Assembly: GCA_029433345.1 (NCBI GenBank)
Contig: JAQTHY010000001.1
Location: 806,001-870,000, forward strand
Direction of reading: 5' to 3'
Origin: Orbaceae bacterium ESL0727
GTDB lineage: Bacteria; Pseudomonadota; Gammaproteobacteria; Enterobacterales; Orbaceae
DNA length: 64,000 nt
Shown one piece after another: positions 8,171 to 17,330 of this stretch. Made by a program: the position numbers and the translations under genes. How positions within the stretch are numbered: the first letter of the stretch is position 1; each line of letters opens with the position of its first letter. The notes beneath the pieces are model-generated. The model saw only the letters and a list, made by a program, of their open reading frames with translations, did not search any database and was not told the DNA's origin.

Positions 8171-9073
8171 TTATTGACTCACAATCGTTCCTTTCGTGCC
8201 GGCCATTAAAGCTTCGATATCGGTTAATGTGCCTATATAGGCTTTGTTACCTGTCGCTTCGACAAATTCAATCACCGATTTAACTTTAGGGCCAATGGCG
8301 CCGTCATCAACGGCTAACGGTTTTAATCGTTCAGGATTAACATGACCTAGTGCTGTTTGCTCAGGTGTTCCCCAGTTTTCGTAGACTGCATCGGCATCGG
8401 TTAAGATCATTAAATGATCGGCATTTAACTGTATGGCCAATTGCGCTGCGGAGAGATCTTTATCGATAACCGCTTCGACACCCGTATAACCGTGTTGATG
8501 TTTGATGACCGGTATACCGCCACCACCATTACAAATAACGATGCTATCGTCAGTTAACAGTTTTTTAATGGTGGCAATTTCGAGAATATTTTTAGGTTTA
8601 GGTGACGGTACCACACGGCGTAAATATGGCCCATCTTTTTTAAATTGCCAGCCATACTGCTGTGTTAGTTTGGCTTCATCTGCGGGTTGATAAACTGGCC
8701 CCACATATTTGGTTGGATTATTGAAGGCCGGATCATTGGCATCGACTTCTACTTGGGTTAACAAGGTGACGACATTATTTGCTGATTTATGTTGCTGCAA
8801 ACTTCGTCCAATCATACAACCCAACATACCTTGTGTTTCGGCAACTAAAATATCGAGTGGATAAGGCGGTACTTCTGTATAAGCAGCATTTTGTAAAGCC
8901 AACAAACCAACTTGTGGTCCATTACCATGGACAATGACCAAGCTGTATTTGCCCGCCAGTTTGGCGATTAAGTGAGTTGTTGCATCAATATTTTTATATT
9001 GATTTTCAACCGATAACAGTTCGTTGCGTTTACAAATTGCATTACCACCTAATGCAATAACGATAAGTTCCAT
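8171..9073 (-). CDS. allK: Carbamate kinase of the allantoin pathway
   Basis: A 300-residue carbamate kinase: IALGGNA at residues 6-12, VHGNGPQVG at 48-56 and the ICNGGGGIPV glycine-rich loop at 180-189. It catalyses carbamoyl phosphate plus ADP to ATP plus carbamate, which falls apart to ammonia and carbon dioxide. It matches E. coli YbcF (AllK) in length and in context: the last of four minus-strand genes with allC and allE, so it probably serves oxalurate-derived carbamoyl phosphate rather than the arginine deiminase route (no arcA or arcB is nearby). The start has an AAAGGAA ribosome-binding site. This step is the ATP-yielding end of the pathway. Confidence 0.93.
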   Translation of the reverse strand: MELIVIALGGNAICKRNELLSVENQYKNIDATTHLIAKLAGKYSLVIVHGNGPQVGLLALQNAAYTEVPPYPLDILVAETQGMLGCMIGRSLQQHKSANNVVTLLTQVEVDANDPAFNNPTKYVGPVYQPADEAKLTQQYGWQFKKDGPYLRRVVPSPKPKNILEIATIKKLLTDDSIVICNGGGGIPVIKHQHGYTGVEAVIDKDLSAAQLAIQLNADHLMILTDADAVYENWGTPEQTALGHVNPERLKPLAVDDGAIGPKVKSVIEFVEATGNKAYIGTLTDIEALMAGTKGTIVSQ

Positions 9074-9134
9074 ATGGTTTCCTTTAGTGATTAATATCCG
9101 TTATCCCTTACCAGGATATGTATTGCTGTCGTCA

Positions 9135-9914
9135 TTATATTTCGACGTCGCGATGACAATCTTTAGAATAGATGTAGCTGAGTGGCGTTTTACCGACGGC
9201 ATAACAGGCTTGTAGTGAATAAGCTCCCATAAAGAGATAATCATCTTTTTTGACTGGAATCCATTCATTATCTAAGTTATATATACCTTCGCCACTTAAT
9301 AAATAAGCGCCATGTTCTTGTACATGTGTTTCAATATAACCGTGGCTGGCGCCGGGCATGAAGGTTAAAATATGGAAATTCATATCAAAACCGAGTTCTT
9401 TAGGTAACAGATCTTGCACCCAAACATTATCCATATCTTCATATTGGATGAATGGGAGATGGCTAATATTGTTAGCAATGACCCGTGCTTGGTAGCCAGG
9501 CAGTGGCACATAACGTCTTTTATATAAAAAGAGACGTGATGTAGAGTGATGATTTTGTAAATATAATTTTACACCCGCCGGGCAATAGAGATACCCACCG
9601 GTTTTTAATTGGAATGATTCATTATCTGCTTTAGCCGTAATATCCCCATCAATAACATAGACAAATATCTCAATACCTTCACCACCAAAACCGTGTTGAT
9701 TATTACCGTCTTTATGCATAGTTACTAAATAATCAACAAATGAGGCTCCTAATTTAGGCGTCGCTAAAATGGTGATATCGCAATTTTCAAATCCAGGAAG
9801 ACTATTTTTGACTAAACCATCAGGCGGAATCAAAGCAAAATTCTGACGTTTAATAATGGCTCTTGATGATAGAAGATCTTTTGGGTAGCCAAGATTATTA
9901 TTGATATATCCCAT
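9135..9914 (-). CDS. allE: (S)-ureidoglycine aminohydrolase
   Basis: A 259-residue bicupin protein matching AllE (YlbA): the N-terminal GYPKDLLSSRAIIKRQNFALIPP block, a first cupin around residues 50-125 and a second from about 165 on, with HILTFMPGASHGYIETHVQEHGAYLLSGEG holding probable manganese ligands (His, Glu, His). The enzyme releases ammonia from (S)-ureidoglycine to give (S)-ureidoglycolate. The start is preceded by AAGGAG at ideal spacing. It lies 61 nt before allK and 104 nt after the MFS gene in the same orientation. A 7-bp hairpin (9970-9988) sits in the upstream gap. Its product has no dehydrogenase (AllD) or lyase (AllA) gene in this window. Confidence 0.93.
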   Translation of the reverse strand: MGYINNNLGYPKDLLSSRAIIKRQNFALIPPDGLVKNSLPGFENCDITILATPKLGASFVDYLVTMHKDGNNQHGFGGEGIEIFVYVIDGDITAKADNESFQLKTGGYLYCPAGVKLYLQNHHSTSRLFLYKRRYVPLPGYQARVIANNISHLPFIQYEDMDNVWVQDLLPKELGFDMNFHILTFMPGASHGYIETHVQEHGAYLLSGEGIYNLDNEWIPVKKDDYLFMGAYSLQACYAVGKTPLSYIYSKDCHRDVEI

Positions 9915-10018
9915 GCTCTTCTCCTTAGGAAATGATTGGTATTATGGCTCTTTATTAATCTTAGGATTGCGTCGGTTTATCACCGACGAATCTTATTACC
10001 AACAGACAGACTATTTGA

Positions 10019-11272
10019 CTATTTTTTGCGTATATTGATTAACGCAAAGATGGCAGTGGCAACCAGCAAGATGACGATGGCAACATAAAATCCAGTGATT
10101 TTTGTGCCGGTAATATCAGCTAAGTAACCGGTTAATGGCGGGGCAATAACAGAAGAACTCATACCAAAGAAGTTAAATACACCAAAAGTGGTGCCATAAC
10201 CGGTTTTTGGTGCGGTATCTGAAACATGTGAAATTAAGATTGGCTCAACCGTAAGCTTACCGAATAATCCGTAGAAGATAAGACCGATAAGTAATAAAAA
10301 GATGGTGCCGGCTTGCACGGTCGTTAATAAGGTAATAGCGGCAATAATTTCCAGTGTTACAATAAATAGTAAGCGTTTGCTTCTAAATTTATCGGCAAAT
10401 TTGGCAATAATAAGTGCCCCCGGAATGGCTGCAAAGGCGACTAATGATGAGGCTGAACCAATACTGCCGCCGGTAAACCCGCGTTCAGTTTCAAGAAAGT
10501 TTGGTAACCAGCTCACAATCATGTAATAGCCATAACAGGTGGCAAAATACATGATGTAAGAAGCGATCATCTGACTACTAAAAAAGCCGGTTTTCTTACC
10601 TGTAGCGGTGTTGGCGATATCGGTTGCCACATCTGCTGTGCTACTTGTGGTTGCTTTTTCTGTTGTGGCTGATTGTTTAGTATTAGGGCCATCTTTGATA
10701 ATAATGGCAAAACCGGCCACTAAACAAAGCAGTAATGCAGCGATGATGTAAAGCATGTATTGCCATGGCATGCCCCATGATTTCACTAGGAAACTTGTCG
10801 CCAATAAACTAATCCCCATCCCTAATGCGGATCCGGTATTAATAATCGCCGAGGCGAAACTACGGTGTGCTGACGGAATATTTTCAGCGGACAGTGACCA
10901 GGCGCTGCCATAGTATGAACCACAACCGAGGCCCGCAAGCAGGCTGCCTATATAGATCATCGTAATATTGGTTGCATTACCGATTAGCAGTGAGGCGATA
11001 GCAAAAAGTGTAAAACCGGGAATCACGACTGCTTTTTTACCAAAACGGTCGACTAACATGCCGGCCGGGATCTGCATAGCGGTATAGGCAAAAAAGTAAC
11101 AACTGGCAATTAAACCAAGCGCGGTATTGGATTGTGGGCCAATGGTTGATTGTACTTCTGGAAAAATGGCTGTTAAAACAGGACGATAAATCCACATGAC
11201 TGTCCAGCCTAGGCATAACAATACCACTATTTTATGCCAATATTGGATACCACTTTTTTCTGACGTTATCAT
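10019..11272 (-). CDS. MFS transporter of the ureide locus (paralogue B)
   Basis: A 417-residue 12-segment major facilitator with the loop 2-3 signature VDRFGKKA. It resembles the transporter at 6379-7599 over its full length, but has an extra Thr/Ala-rich cytoplasmic loop near residues 200-225 (TTEKATTSSTADVATD). The start has AAGGAG about 11 nt upstream. It lies 16 nt after allC and is evidently co-transcribed with it, so uptake of allantoate or ureidoglycolate, or export of oxamate, are the natural suggestions. The family includes anion/cation symporters for sugar acids; I cannot tell substrate from sequence. Confidence 0.82.
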   Translation of the reverse strand: MITSEKSGIQYWHKIVVLLCLGWTVMWIYRPVLTAIFPEVQSTIGPQSNTALGLIASCYFFAYTAMQIPAGMLVDRFGKKAVVIPGFTLFAIASLLIGNATNITMIYIGSLLAGLGCGSYYGSAWSLSAENIPSAHRSFASAIINTGSALGMGISLLATSFLVKSWGMPWQYMLYIIAALLLCLVAGFAIIIKDGPNTKQSATTEKATTSSTADVATDIANTATGKKTGFFSSQMIASYIMYFATCYGYYMIVSWLPNFLETERGFTGGSIGSASSLVAFAAIPGALIIAKFADKFRSKRLLFIVTLEIIAAITLLTTVQAGTIFLLLIGLIFYGLFGKLTVEPILISHVSDTAPKTGYGTTFGVFNFFGMSSSVIAPPLTGYLADITGTKITGFYVAIVILLVATAIFALINIRKK

Positions 11273-11288
11273 AACGATAGCACTCCTT

Positions 11289-12515
11289 TTATTCTTGATA
11301 AGCTAATTGGTAAAGTGCATACGTTAATGCTTTTATGCCTTCAACCAAATCTTCGGTTTTGGTATCTTCCGCTGGATTATGGCTAATACCCTTGATACTT
11401 GGAACAAATAACATCGCAGTTGGAACGCGTGGTGAGAAAATTTGCGAATCATGGCCAGCACCACTGTGCATAACGCGATAATTTAAATGTTCTTTTTTGC
11501 AGACATCTTCAAGGAGATGAATTAATTGATCATTCATTGGAATCGGATCTTCGTCCATCCAACGGTTGATTTCGATAGTGAGTCCTAATTCTGTCGCAAT
11601 TCGTGTCATGTCGGCTTCAATTTCTTCGGTAAAAGCGACCAGTGCTTTTTTATCGGTATGACGACAATCCATCGTAAATAGCAGTTCGCCAGGCACCACA
11701 TTGACCACATTAGGTTTAGGTTCGACACGTCCAAATGTTAAAACCAGCGGATCACCTACAGCACACGCTTTATTAATGGATTCATAACAGATACGACTAA
11801 AGGCATATACGGCATCTTTACGATAGCCCATTGGGGTTGTGCCCGCATGATTAGCTTCACCGATCAGTCTAATGTTATAGCGTCTTTGACCGACAATACT
11901 GGTCACTACACCAATACTTTTTTGTTCTTTCTCAAGTACACCACCTTGCTCAATGTGGATTTCTAAAAATGCTTTAATATCTTGTCGTGCGGCTTGTGTA
12001 TTAAATTTGAAACCACATTCGCGCATAGCATCAACAAATTTTATCCCTTCTGCATCTTGAATATTTTCAACGTCAGTTGGATTGGCGATAGCAAAGACAT
12101 TCTTGCTGCCCCAAAAAACATAAGGAAAGCGACTCCCTTCTTCTTCGGCCATTGAGATCAGTTCAAGTGTTCGTAATGGTTGGCCATATTTTTCTTTTAG
12201 ATATGTCATGGCTAAAAAGGCACCAATAACACCCAATTGACCATCTAATTTACCGCCGTTGACAACGGTATCAATATGGGAACCTGACATGATGATTTCG
12301 TCTTTATATTTACTCCCTTCAATGCGGCCGTAAAGATTGCCTACATCATCAAAGTAGGTTGACATGCCAGCATGGGTCATTTTTTCTTTTAATGCATTTT
12401 GCGCTTGTAGCCATTCTGCGGAATATAAAAGTCGTGTGGTTCCGCCATTGGTCAATCCACCAAAACTGGATATCCACTTCACAATATTTGCTACATCGTC
12501 ATATAAGATATTCAT
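11289..12515 (-). CDS. allC: Allantoate amidohydrolase
   Basis: A 408-residue member of the M20/amidohydrolase family matching AllC. Metal-binding positions are visible: SGSHIDTV (His80), GGKLDGQLG (Asp91), MAEEEGSRF (Glu125/126), and later HIEQGGVLE and GAGHDSQIF. It hydrolyses allantoate to (S)-ureidoglycine, ammonia and carbon dioxide in the cytoplasm. I prefer the ATG at 12515 because AGG is 9 nt before it; a GTG at 12521 is too close to that site. It is the first gene of the four-gene minus-strand operon and is divergent from allF. Confidence 0.95.
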   Translation of the reverse strand: MNILYDDVANIVKWISSFGGLTNGGTTRLLYSAEWLQAQNALKEKMTHAGMSTYFDDVGNLYGRIEGSKYKDEIIMSGSHIDTVVNGGKLDGQLGVIGAFLAMTYLKEKYGQPLRTLELISMAEEEGSRFPYVFWGSKNVFAIANPTDVENIQDAEGIKFVDAMRECGFKFNTQAARQDIKAFLEIHIEQGGVLEKEQKSIGVVTSIVGQRRYNIRLIGEANHAGTTPMGYRKDAVYAFSRICYESINKACAVGDPLVLTFGRVEPKPNVVNVVPGELLFTMDCRHTDKKALVAFTEEIEADMTRIATELGLTIEINRWMDEDPIPMNDQLIHLLEDVCKKEHLNYRVMHSGAGHDSQIFSPRVPTAMLFVPSIKGISHNPAEDTKTEDLVEGIKALTYALYQLAYQE

Positions 12516-12895
12516 AAACACTTACCTGATTAATTGCCGATAAAAATAAGTGGAAACAATAAGTTAATACTATTTCCACCCAAGATAACTAAAAAGAACC
12601 GCTAGTTTATTAGATTTGTCGGGCACAATACTACTATTTTTTAACGAAATAATAATGTGATCGAAATGACTTTTTGGGATTTGTGAAATTTAATTCAACT
12701 AATTATCCATTTTTATAAAAAATTTTTTAATAAAAAAATAATTATTTGTTTTAAAATAACAAAGTTAAATACAAGGATTCTATTTTTTGTGACATCATTC
12801 GAGAATATTTACTTTTTTATAGGTAAGATAATTGATACACGGTAATTTGTTTTTAGATGTGCTCACTAGGGTTATTAATTAGGAGGCAATTTTTC
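12516..12895. other. Divergent promoter region between allC and allF
   Basis: No gene is visible. The 380 nt are very A+T-rich, with long A and T tracts at about 12700-12750. Partial CRP-like halves occur (TGTGATCGAAATGA near 12656; TTGTGACATCATTC near 12787), neither with a good second half. AllS would be expected to act here or at pucG, but its binding sequence cannot be assigned. Confidence 0.4.
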
Positions 12896-14563
12896 ATGGT
12901 TCAGGCTTTTATTAAAAAAGGCAGTTTCCAAGATTCAGTCAGTTTGATGTTGATCTCAAAAAAGCTGAGCAATTTAGAAGAGATCAATGAGGTTTCTGTC
13001 ATGATGGGAACGCCAGCGAATAAATCATTATTGGCTGAGACCGGTTTTTGGAATGATATGTTTAATGAAGCGACACCGAATGATATTTGTGTTGCTATTA
13101 AATCTGATAATTCAGATGTTGATGTAGTGAATTTAATTAGTGAGCAGCTTGAAAATGCACTGAAAAATATTGCGCAGCAACAACAAGGCGGTGCACGCTT
13201 ATTAAAAGCAAGACGTTTAGCCAGTGCTGAACAGAAATTACCTGATGCAAATTTAGTCCTTATTTCAATTGCGGGTGAATATGCTGCAGAGCTTGCAGAG
13301 CAAGCGTTACAAGATAATAAAAATGTCATGCTTTTTTCTGATAACGTTGCGTTGCAAGATGAGATCAAATTAAAACAGCAAGCCACCGCAAAAGATCTGA
13401 TTGTGATGGGACCCGATTGCGGTACCGCCATTATTGCGGGTGCGCCATTAGCTTTTTCAAATGTGATCCCGAAAGGAAATATTGGTGTCATCGGTGCATC
13501 TGGCACCGGCATCCAAGAAGTCATTTCGCAAATTGCTTTATTAGGGCAAGGTATTACGCAAGCGATTGGTTTAGGGGGACGCGATTTATCGGCCGAAGTG
13601 GGGGGGCTAAGTGCCTTAACTGCATTAAAGATGCTCGATGCAGATGATGCGACACAAGTGCTTACGTTTGTCTCTAAACCGCCAGCCGATAGTGTCAGAA
13701 TGAATATTATTCATGCCATGCAACAGATCCATAAACCGATTGTGGCACTCTTTTTAGGCGCTAAAGCGGAACACGCACAGGAAGGCAACCTCTATTTTGC
13801 CAATACCCTCGATGAAGCGGCAAGAATATCGGCGCAATTAGCGAAAGTGGAAAGTACCGCAGTGACATTACCAACAGTGGCGAATAAGTCGATTTTGGGA
13901 CTCTACACGGGGGGCACACTGGCCTCTGAAGCGGCCATGTTATTGGCTGATGCACTCAAGGTACCGATGAGCAAAACACACGATAAAGGTGTGATGCTTG
14001 ATGTGAAAGGGCATAAAATTATCGACTTAGGTGATGATTTCTATACCGTTGGTAGACCACATCCGATGATTGATCCGTCAATCCGTGAACAAGAAATTGC
14101 TGATTTAGGTAACAAGAGTGATATTGGCGTTTTATTAGTGGATGTGGTGATCGGTTATGGGGCGAATGCCAATCCGGTCGAATCCATTGTCGCGGGTGTA
14201 GAAAAAGCCACTAAATTAAGAAGCAAAGATAATCCACTCATTACCATTGCGACCGTCACCGGTTCTGAACAAGATCCACAGTGCCGTTCTAAACAGATTG
14301 AGTTATTAAAAGCGGCGGGTATTGTGGTGATGGATAATCTGCCTGAAGCGATTTTGTTAACCATGAAGCTTATTACACCTAAACGCCAAGAAGCGAAAAA
14401 ACAGACTTATCCTTTACTCGATAAAGTGAGTGTTATTAACGCGGGATTACGTAGCTTTGCTGAAGACTTACAGTCATCAGGTATACCGGTTGTCCACTAT
14501 CAATGGGCACCTATTGCAGGCGGTAATAAAAAATTAGCTAATATTTTGAAAAAACTACAGTAA
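12896..14563 (+). CDS. allF: Oxamate carbamoyltransferase subunit AllF (FdrA)
   Basis: A 555-residue protein identical in length to E. coli FdrA and closely similar from the first residues (AFIKKGSFQDSVSLM). The fold is related to succinyl-CoA synthetase: a GASGTG nucleotide-type loop near residues 197-204, and PDCGT shortly before it. FdrA, YlbE and YlbF are now known in E. coli as AllF, AllG and AllH, which together form the oxamate carbamoyltransferase that cleaves oxalurate with phosphate to oxamate and carbamoyl phosphate. The start at 12896 has AGGAGG at good spacing; a longer reading from 12857 has none. It is the first plus-strand gene of the cluster. Confidence 0.93.
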   Translation: MVQAFIKKGSFQDSVSLMLISKKLSNLEEINEVSVMMGTPANKSLLAETGFWNDMFNEATPNDICVAIKSDNSDVDVVNLISEQLENALKNIAQQQQGGARLLKARRLASAEQKLPDANLVLISIAGEYAAELAEQALQDNKNVMLFSDNVALQDEIKLKQQATAKDLIVMGPDCGTAIIAGAPLAFSNVIPKGNIGVIGASGTGIQEVISQIALLGQGITQAIGLGGRDLSAEVGGLSALTALKMLDADDATQVLTFVSKPPADSVRMNIIHAMQQIHKPIVALFLGAKAEHAQEGNLYFANTLDEAARISAQLAKVESTAVTLPTVANKSILGLYTGGTLASEAAMLLADALKVPMSKTHDKGVMLDVKGHKIIDLGDDFYTVGRPHPMIDPSIREQEIADLGNKSDIGVLLVDVVIGYGANANPVESIVAGVEKATKLRSKDNPLITIATVTGSEQDPQCRSKQIELLKAAGIVVMDNLPEAILLTMKLITPKRQEAKKQTYPLLDKVSVINAGLRSFAEDLQSSGIPVVHYQWAPIAGGNKKLANILKKLQ

Positions 14564-14594
14564 GCGTTGTCTATGTAATGCATAAAGTTGCCAT

Positions 14595-14654
14595 ACGGCA
14601 TTATCTAAAAATGGTATTACCGAAACGGCATTACCGGAAATAACATTACCTGAA
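14595..14654. repeat. Degenerate 15-nt tandem array, four units
   Basis: Four 15-nt units start at 14595, 14610, 14625 and 14640, of the form AyGGCATTACCkgAA. The array lies between allF and allG, so it is probably transcribed. Confidence 0.75.
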
Positions 14655-14774
14655 ATAACAAGCGAGATGCATAGCCAGAGACATGAATAACCAGATCGGT
14701 TAATCATGGTATGAATGAATAACGATACGCGTTAACAACGCGAAAAGTTAAAAATTACAGTAAGAGGTTTATCT

Positions 14775-16037
14775 ATGTACAAATCTATAAATGAAGCTAA
14801 CCAAGCCATTATTGACAGAATTAAGGAAGCGCGACCACATTGGATAGGGGTGATTCCAGCTAAAGAAGCGGTACCGACTCTGCAACAAGGTCATAAATTG
14901 CTACATGCCGGTCCACCGATGACGTGGGGTGATATGACTGGCCCAATGAAAGGGGCTTGTATCGGGGCCTGTTTATTTGAAGGCTGGGCAAAAACTGAGC
15001 CAGAAGCCGTAGCGCTATTAGCAAATCATCAGGTCGAATTTATTCCGTGCCATGCCGTGAATTCTGTTGGCCCAATGGGGGGCATCACCTCGGCCAATAT
15101 GCCGATGCTGGTGATTGAAAATATCACCCATGGCAACCGTGCTTATTGCAATCTAAACGAAGGAATTGGTAAGGTGATGCGTTTTGGTGCCTATAGCGAA
15201 GAAGTGTTGGATCGCCATCGTTGGATGAGAGATTCACTGGCACCGGCTTTAAATGCGGCAGTAAAACGTTTCGATAAAGGTGTCGATTTAACGGCGCTTA
15301 TGGCACAAGCGATCACGATGGGTGATGAATTCCACCAACGTAATATTGCCGCTTCCGCTTTATTACTCAGAACCTTATCACCCAAATTGGCATTACTTGA
15401 CTATGACAAGGCGCAGATGGCCAAGATTTTCGAATTTTTAAGTGTCACCGATCAATTCTTCTTAAATCTCGCGATGGCATATTGTAAAGCGGTGATGGAC
15501 AGCGCAGCAACCATTAAAGCAGGTACCATTGTGACCGCCATGACACGTAATGGTAAAGATTTTGGCATTAAGGTCAGTGGATTGGGTGACCAATGGTTTA
15601 CTGCACCTGTCAATACGCCACAAGGATTATTTTTTACCGGTTATTCTCAAGATGAAGCGAATCCTGATATGGGTGACAGTGCGATTACCGAAACCTTTGG
15701 GATTGGCGGTGCTGCAATGGTCGCCGCGCCAGGTGTGACCCGGTTTGTGGGCGCGGGTGGTGTAGAAGCGGCCTTAGAAACATCAGAAGAGATGAGTGAA
15801 ATTTATTTAGAACATAATCCATTATTCCAAATTCCGTCATGGAATTTCCAAGGCTGCTGTTTGGGGCTTGATGTGCGACGCGTGGTCGAAACAGGTATTA
15901 CGCCATTAATCAATACAGGGATTGCCCATAAAGATGCCGGTATTGGTCAGATTGGTGCCGGTACAGTGCGTGCGCCATTAGCCTGTTTTGAAAAAGCATT
16001 AGAAGCTTACGCGAAGAAAATGAACATTACCGAGTAA
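14775..16037 (+). CDS. allG: Oxamate carbamoyltransferase subunit AllG (YlbE)
   Basis: A 420-residue DUF1116 protein, one residue longer than E. coli YlbE and similar throughout (LLHAGPPMTWGDMTGPMKGACIGACLFEGWA near residues 41-71). It is the second subunit of the AllFGH oxamate carbamoyltransferase. Conserved family segments include HAVNSVGPMGGITSANMP and GIGGAAMVAAPGVTRF. AGAGG lies 8 nt before the ATG. The gap from allF is 211 nt and contains the 15-nt array. Cytoplasmic; no membrane segments. Confidence 0.93.
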   Translation: MYKSINEANQAIIDRIKEARPHWIGVIPAKEAVPTLQQGHKLLHAGPPMTWGDMTGPMKGACIGACLFEGWAKTEPEAVALLANHQVEFIPCHAVNSVGPMGGITSANMPMLVIENITHGNRAYCNLNEGIGKVMRFGAYSEEVLDRHRWMRDSLAPALNAAVKRFDKGVDLTALMAQAITMGDEFHQRNIAASALLLRTLSPKLALLDYDKAQMAKIFEFLSVTDQFFLNLAMAYCKAVMDSAATIKAGTIVTAMTRNGKDFGIKVSGLGDQWFTAPVNTPQGLFFTGYSQDEANPDMGDSAITETFGIGGAAMVAAPGVTRFVGAGGVEAALETSEEMSEIYLEHNPLFQIPSWNFQGCCLGLDVRRVVETGITPLINTGIAHKDAGIGQIGAGTVRAPLACFEKALEAYAKKMNITE

Positions 16038-16200
16038 AGCATAAGCGATTTTGGCTATAAACGCATTTCTATGCCGCTAGCATTGACTAACGGCATAAGA
16101 TGCCATGAAGGGATTTTAGCGAATAGGTTAGATTGTGCCCGCCATTTCACTGTTTTTTTAGTTTGTTTAGGGTAATAAATCATAAGATAAGTTTTCTGTT

Positions 16201-16250
16201 TTATATGGATGTTTCAGAACTACTATACGTTTATGTCAAATTTTTAGGTG
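16201..16250 (+). repeat. Dispersed element, copy 2
   Basis: Contains TGTTTCAGAACTACTATACG followed by TTTATGTCAAAT and ends with TTTTAGGTG. It is nearly identical over 45 nt to copy 1 at 7761-7806 in the opposite orientation. It lies in the 381-nt allG-allH gap, which otherwise shows no gene. Confidence 0.88.
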
Positions 16251-16418
16251 TCTACATGCTGAAATGATACCTAAATCAAGTTATAGTAATTCGATTCATA
16301 GTGTTTGCTTTTATATCTGTTATCCATAAAAGTGGGCGAAAAGCATATAGGTTATGGCCAACAGAGATGCTTCATGTAAATTTTAAAAATGGCTATTTTG
16401 AGACGTTAGAAGAAAGTT

Positions 16419-17330
16419 ATGTATCAGATTGTTATGCCTCTTGCGGTTAGTCTACATACACCAACGGTGTGTGGGGCATTGCATTGCTTTAGTTTACATA
16501 ATAAAGCGATCAATCTCCTTAATCAAAATAGTGAGATGATAACACTCCACCGTTATAACATGCATTCGAGTAGTGGATTGAGTCCGATGGGCTGGTTATT
16601 GCGATCTGATGATTTTGATTATCTGTATGATCGGATTGCGCAAGGTTCGCCAATGCAACAGCAACCTAATGGTGATTTGATGATTGGTGATCTGCACCTG
16701 TTACACCATTCTCGTCAACTTTCGTTAACTATGAAGCGTCACGCAAGGTTGCAATTAGCTGTTGTCAAAGAAATCCTCAAACCTATTCGAGCCATGACAG
16801 GGTTATTTGGCCCGTTGGGGGATAACATTACCACTGATCTGCCAGTGGCATTGACTGAATATATCCAAACTATGCTGACCATCCTAAAACAGCCACCTTT
16901 AATGGAAAATCTCGCCCCTAAGCATGGCGTTAATCCGCAGCTTTTGGCGCTAAATATTGGCCTCGGCCCAGGTTTGACGCCCAGTTATGATGATATGCTA
17001 GTAGGGACCTTGTCAGTATTATATTGTGATGATGATATAAATGCCCATTTGTTAGCTGACGCGTTCTTGGTACCAATGGCTGAATTAGAACGATTAACTA
17101 CAAAGGTGAGTGCGACGTTTCTACACTACGCGATCCAAGGTATTTTTACCTCGCCTCTCCTTGCAGTCATTTACGCATTTAGGCAATATAAATCGTCTGG
17201 GGTAGCCGTCACCAAGTTACTCAACTATGGGCATACCTCGGGTGCTGATTTATTATTGGGGATTTGGTTAGGTACGCTAATTTTACAAGCGTTTCATGGT
17301 GATAAAGGATATGAAAATGTTAGATCTTGA
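16419..17330 (+). CDS. allH: Oxamate carbamoyltransferase subunit AllH (YlbF)
   Basis: A 303-residue DUF2877 protein, about 30 residues longer than E. coli YlbF. Matching blocks are SGLSPMGWLLRSDDFD, AMTGLFGPLG, LGPGLTPSYDDMLVGTL, FLHYAIQGIFTSPLL and GHTSGADLLLGIWLG. It is the third subunit of the AllFGH enzyme that phosphorolyses oxalurate. Its 3' end overlaps the start of allS by 14 nt, so the two are translationally coupled. The ribosome-binding site is weak (AGAAAG). Confidence 0.9.
   Translation: MYQIVMPLAVSLHTPTVCGALHCFSLHNKAINLLNQNSEMITLHRYNMHSSSGLSPMGWLLRSDDFDYLYDRIAQGSPMQQQPNGDLMIGDLHLLHHSRQLSLTMKRHARLQLAVVKEILKPIRAMTGLFGPLGDNITTDLPVALTEYIQTMLTILKQPPLMENLAPKHGVNPQLLALNIGLGPGLTPSYDDMLVGTLSVLYCDDDINAHLLADAFLVPMAELERLTTKVSATFLHYAIQGIFTSPLLAVIYAFRQYKSSGVAVTKLLNYGHTSGADLLLGIWLGTLILQAFHGDKGYENVRS

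Noticed and set aside
7818..8283. Several short open frames in the MFS-carbamate kinase gap
   Set aside because: They span the 18- and 27-nt arrays, have repetitive His/Tyr/Ile-rich content and lack ribosome-binding sites.
12650..12800. CRP sites in the allC-allF promoter region
   Set aside because: Each has one acceptable half (TGTGA) but the second half is poor, and no -10 element is placed convincingly.
12901..13524. A 207-residue minus-strand open frame inside allF
   Set aside because: It is rich in Cys, Ser and Phe, has no ribosome-binding site, and mirrors a well-conserved real gene; it is a shadow frame.
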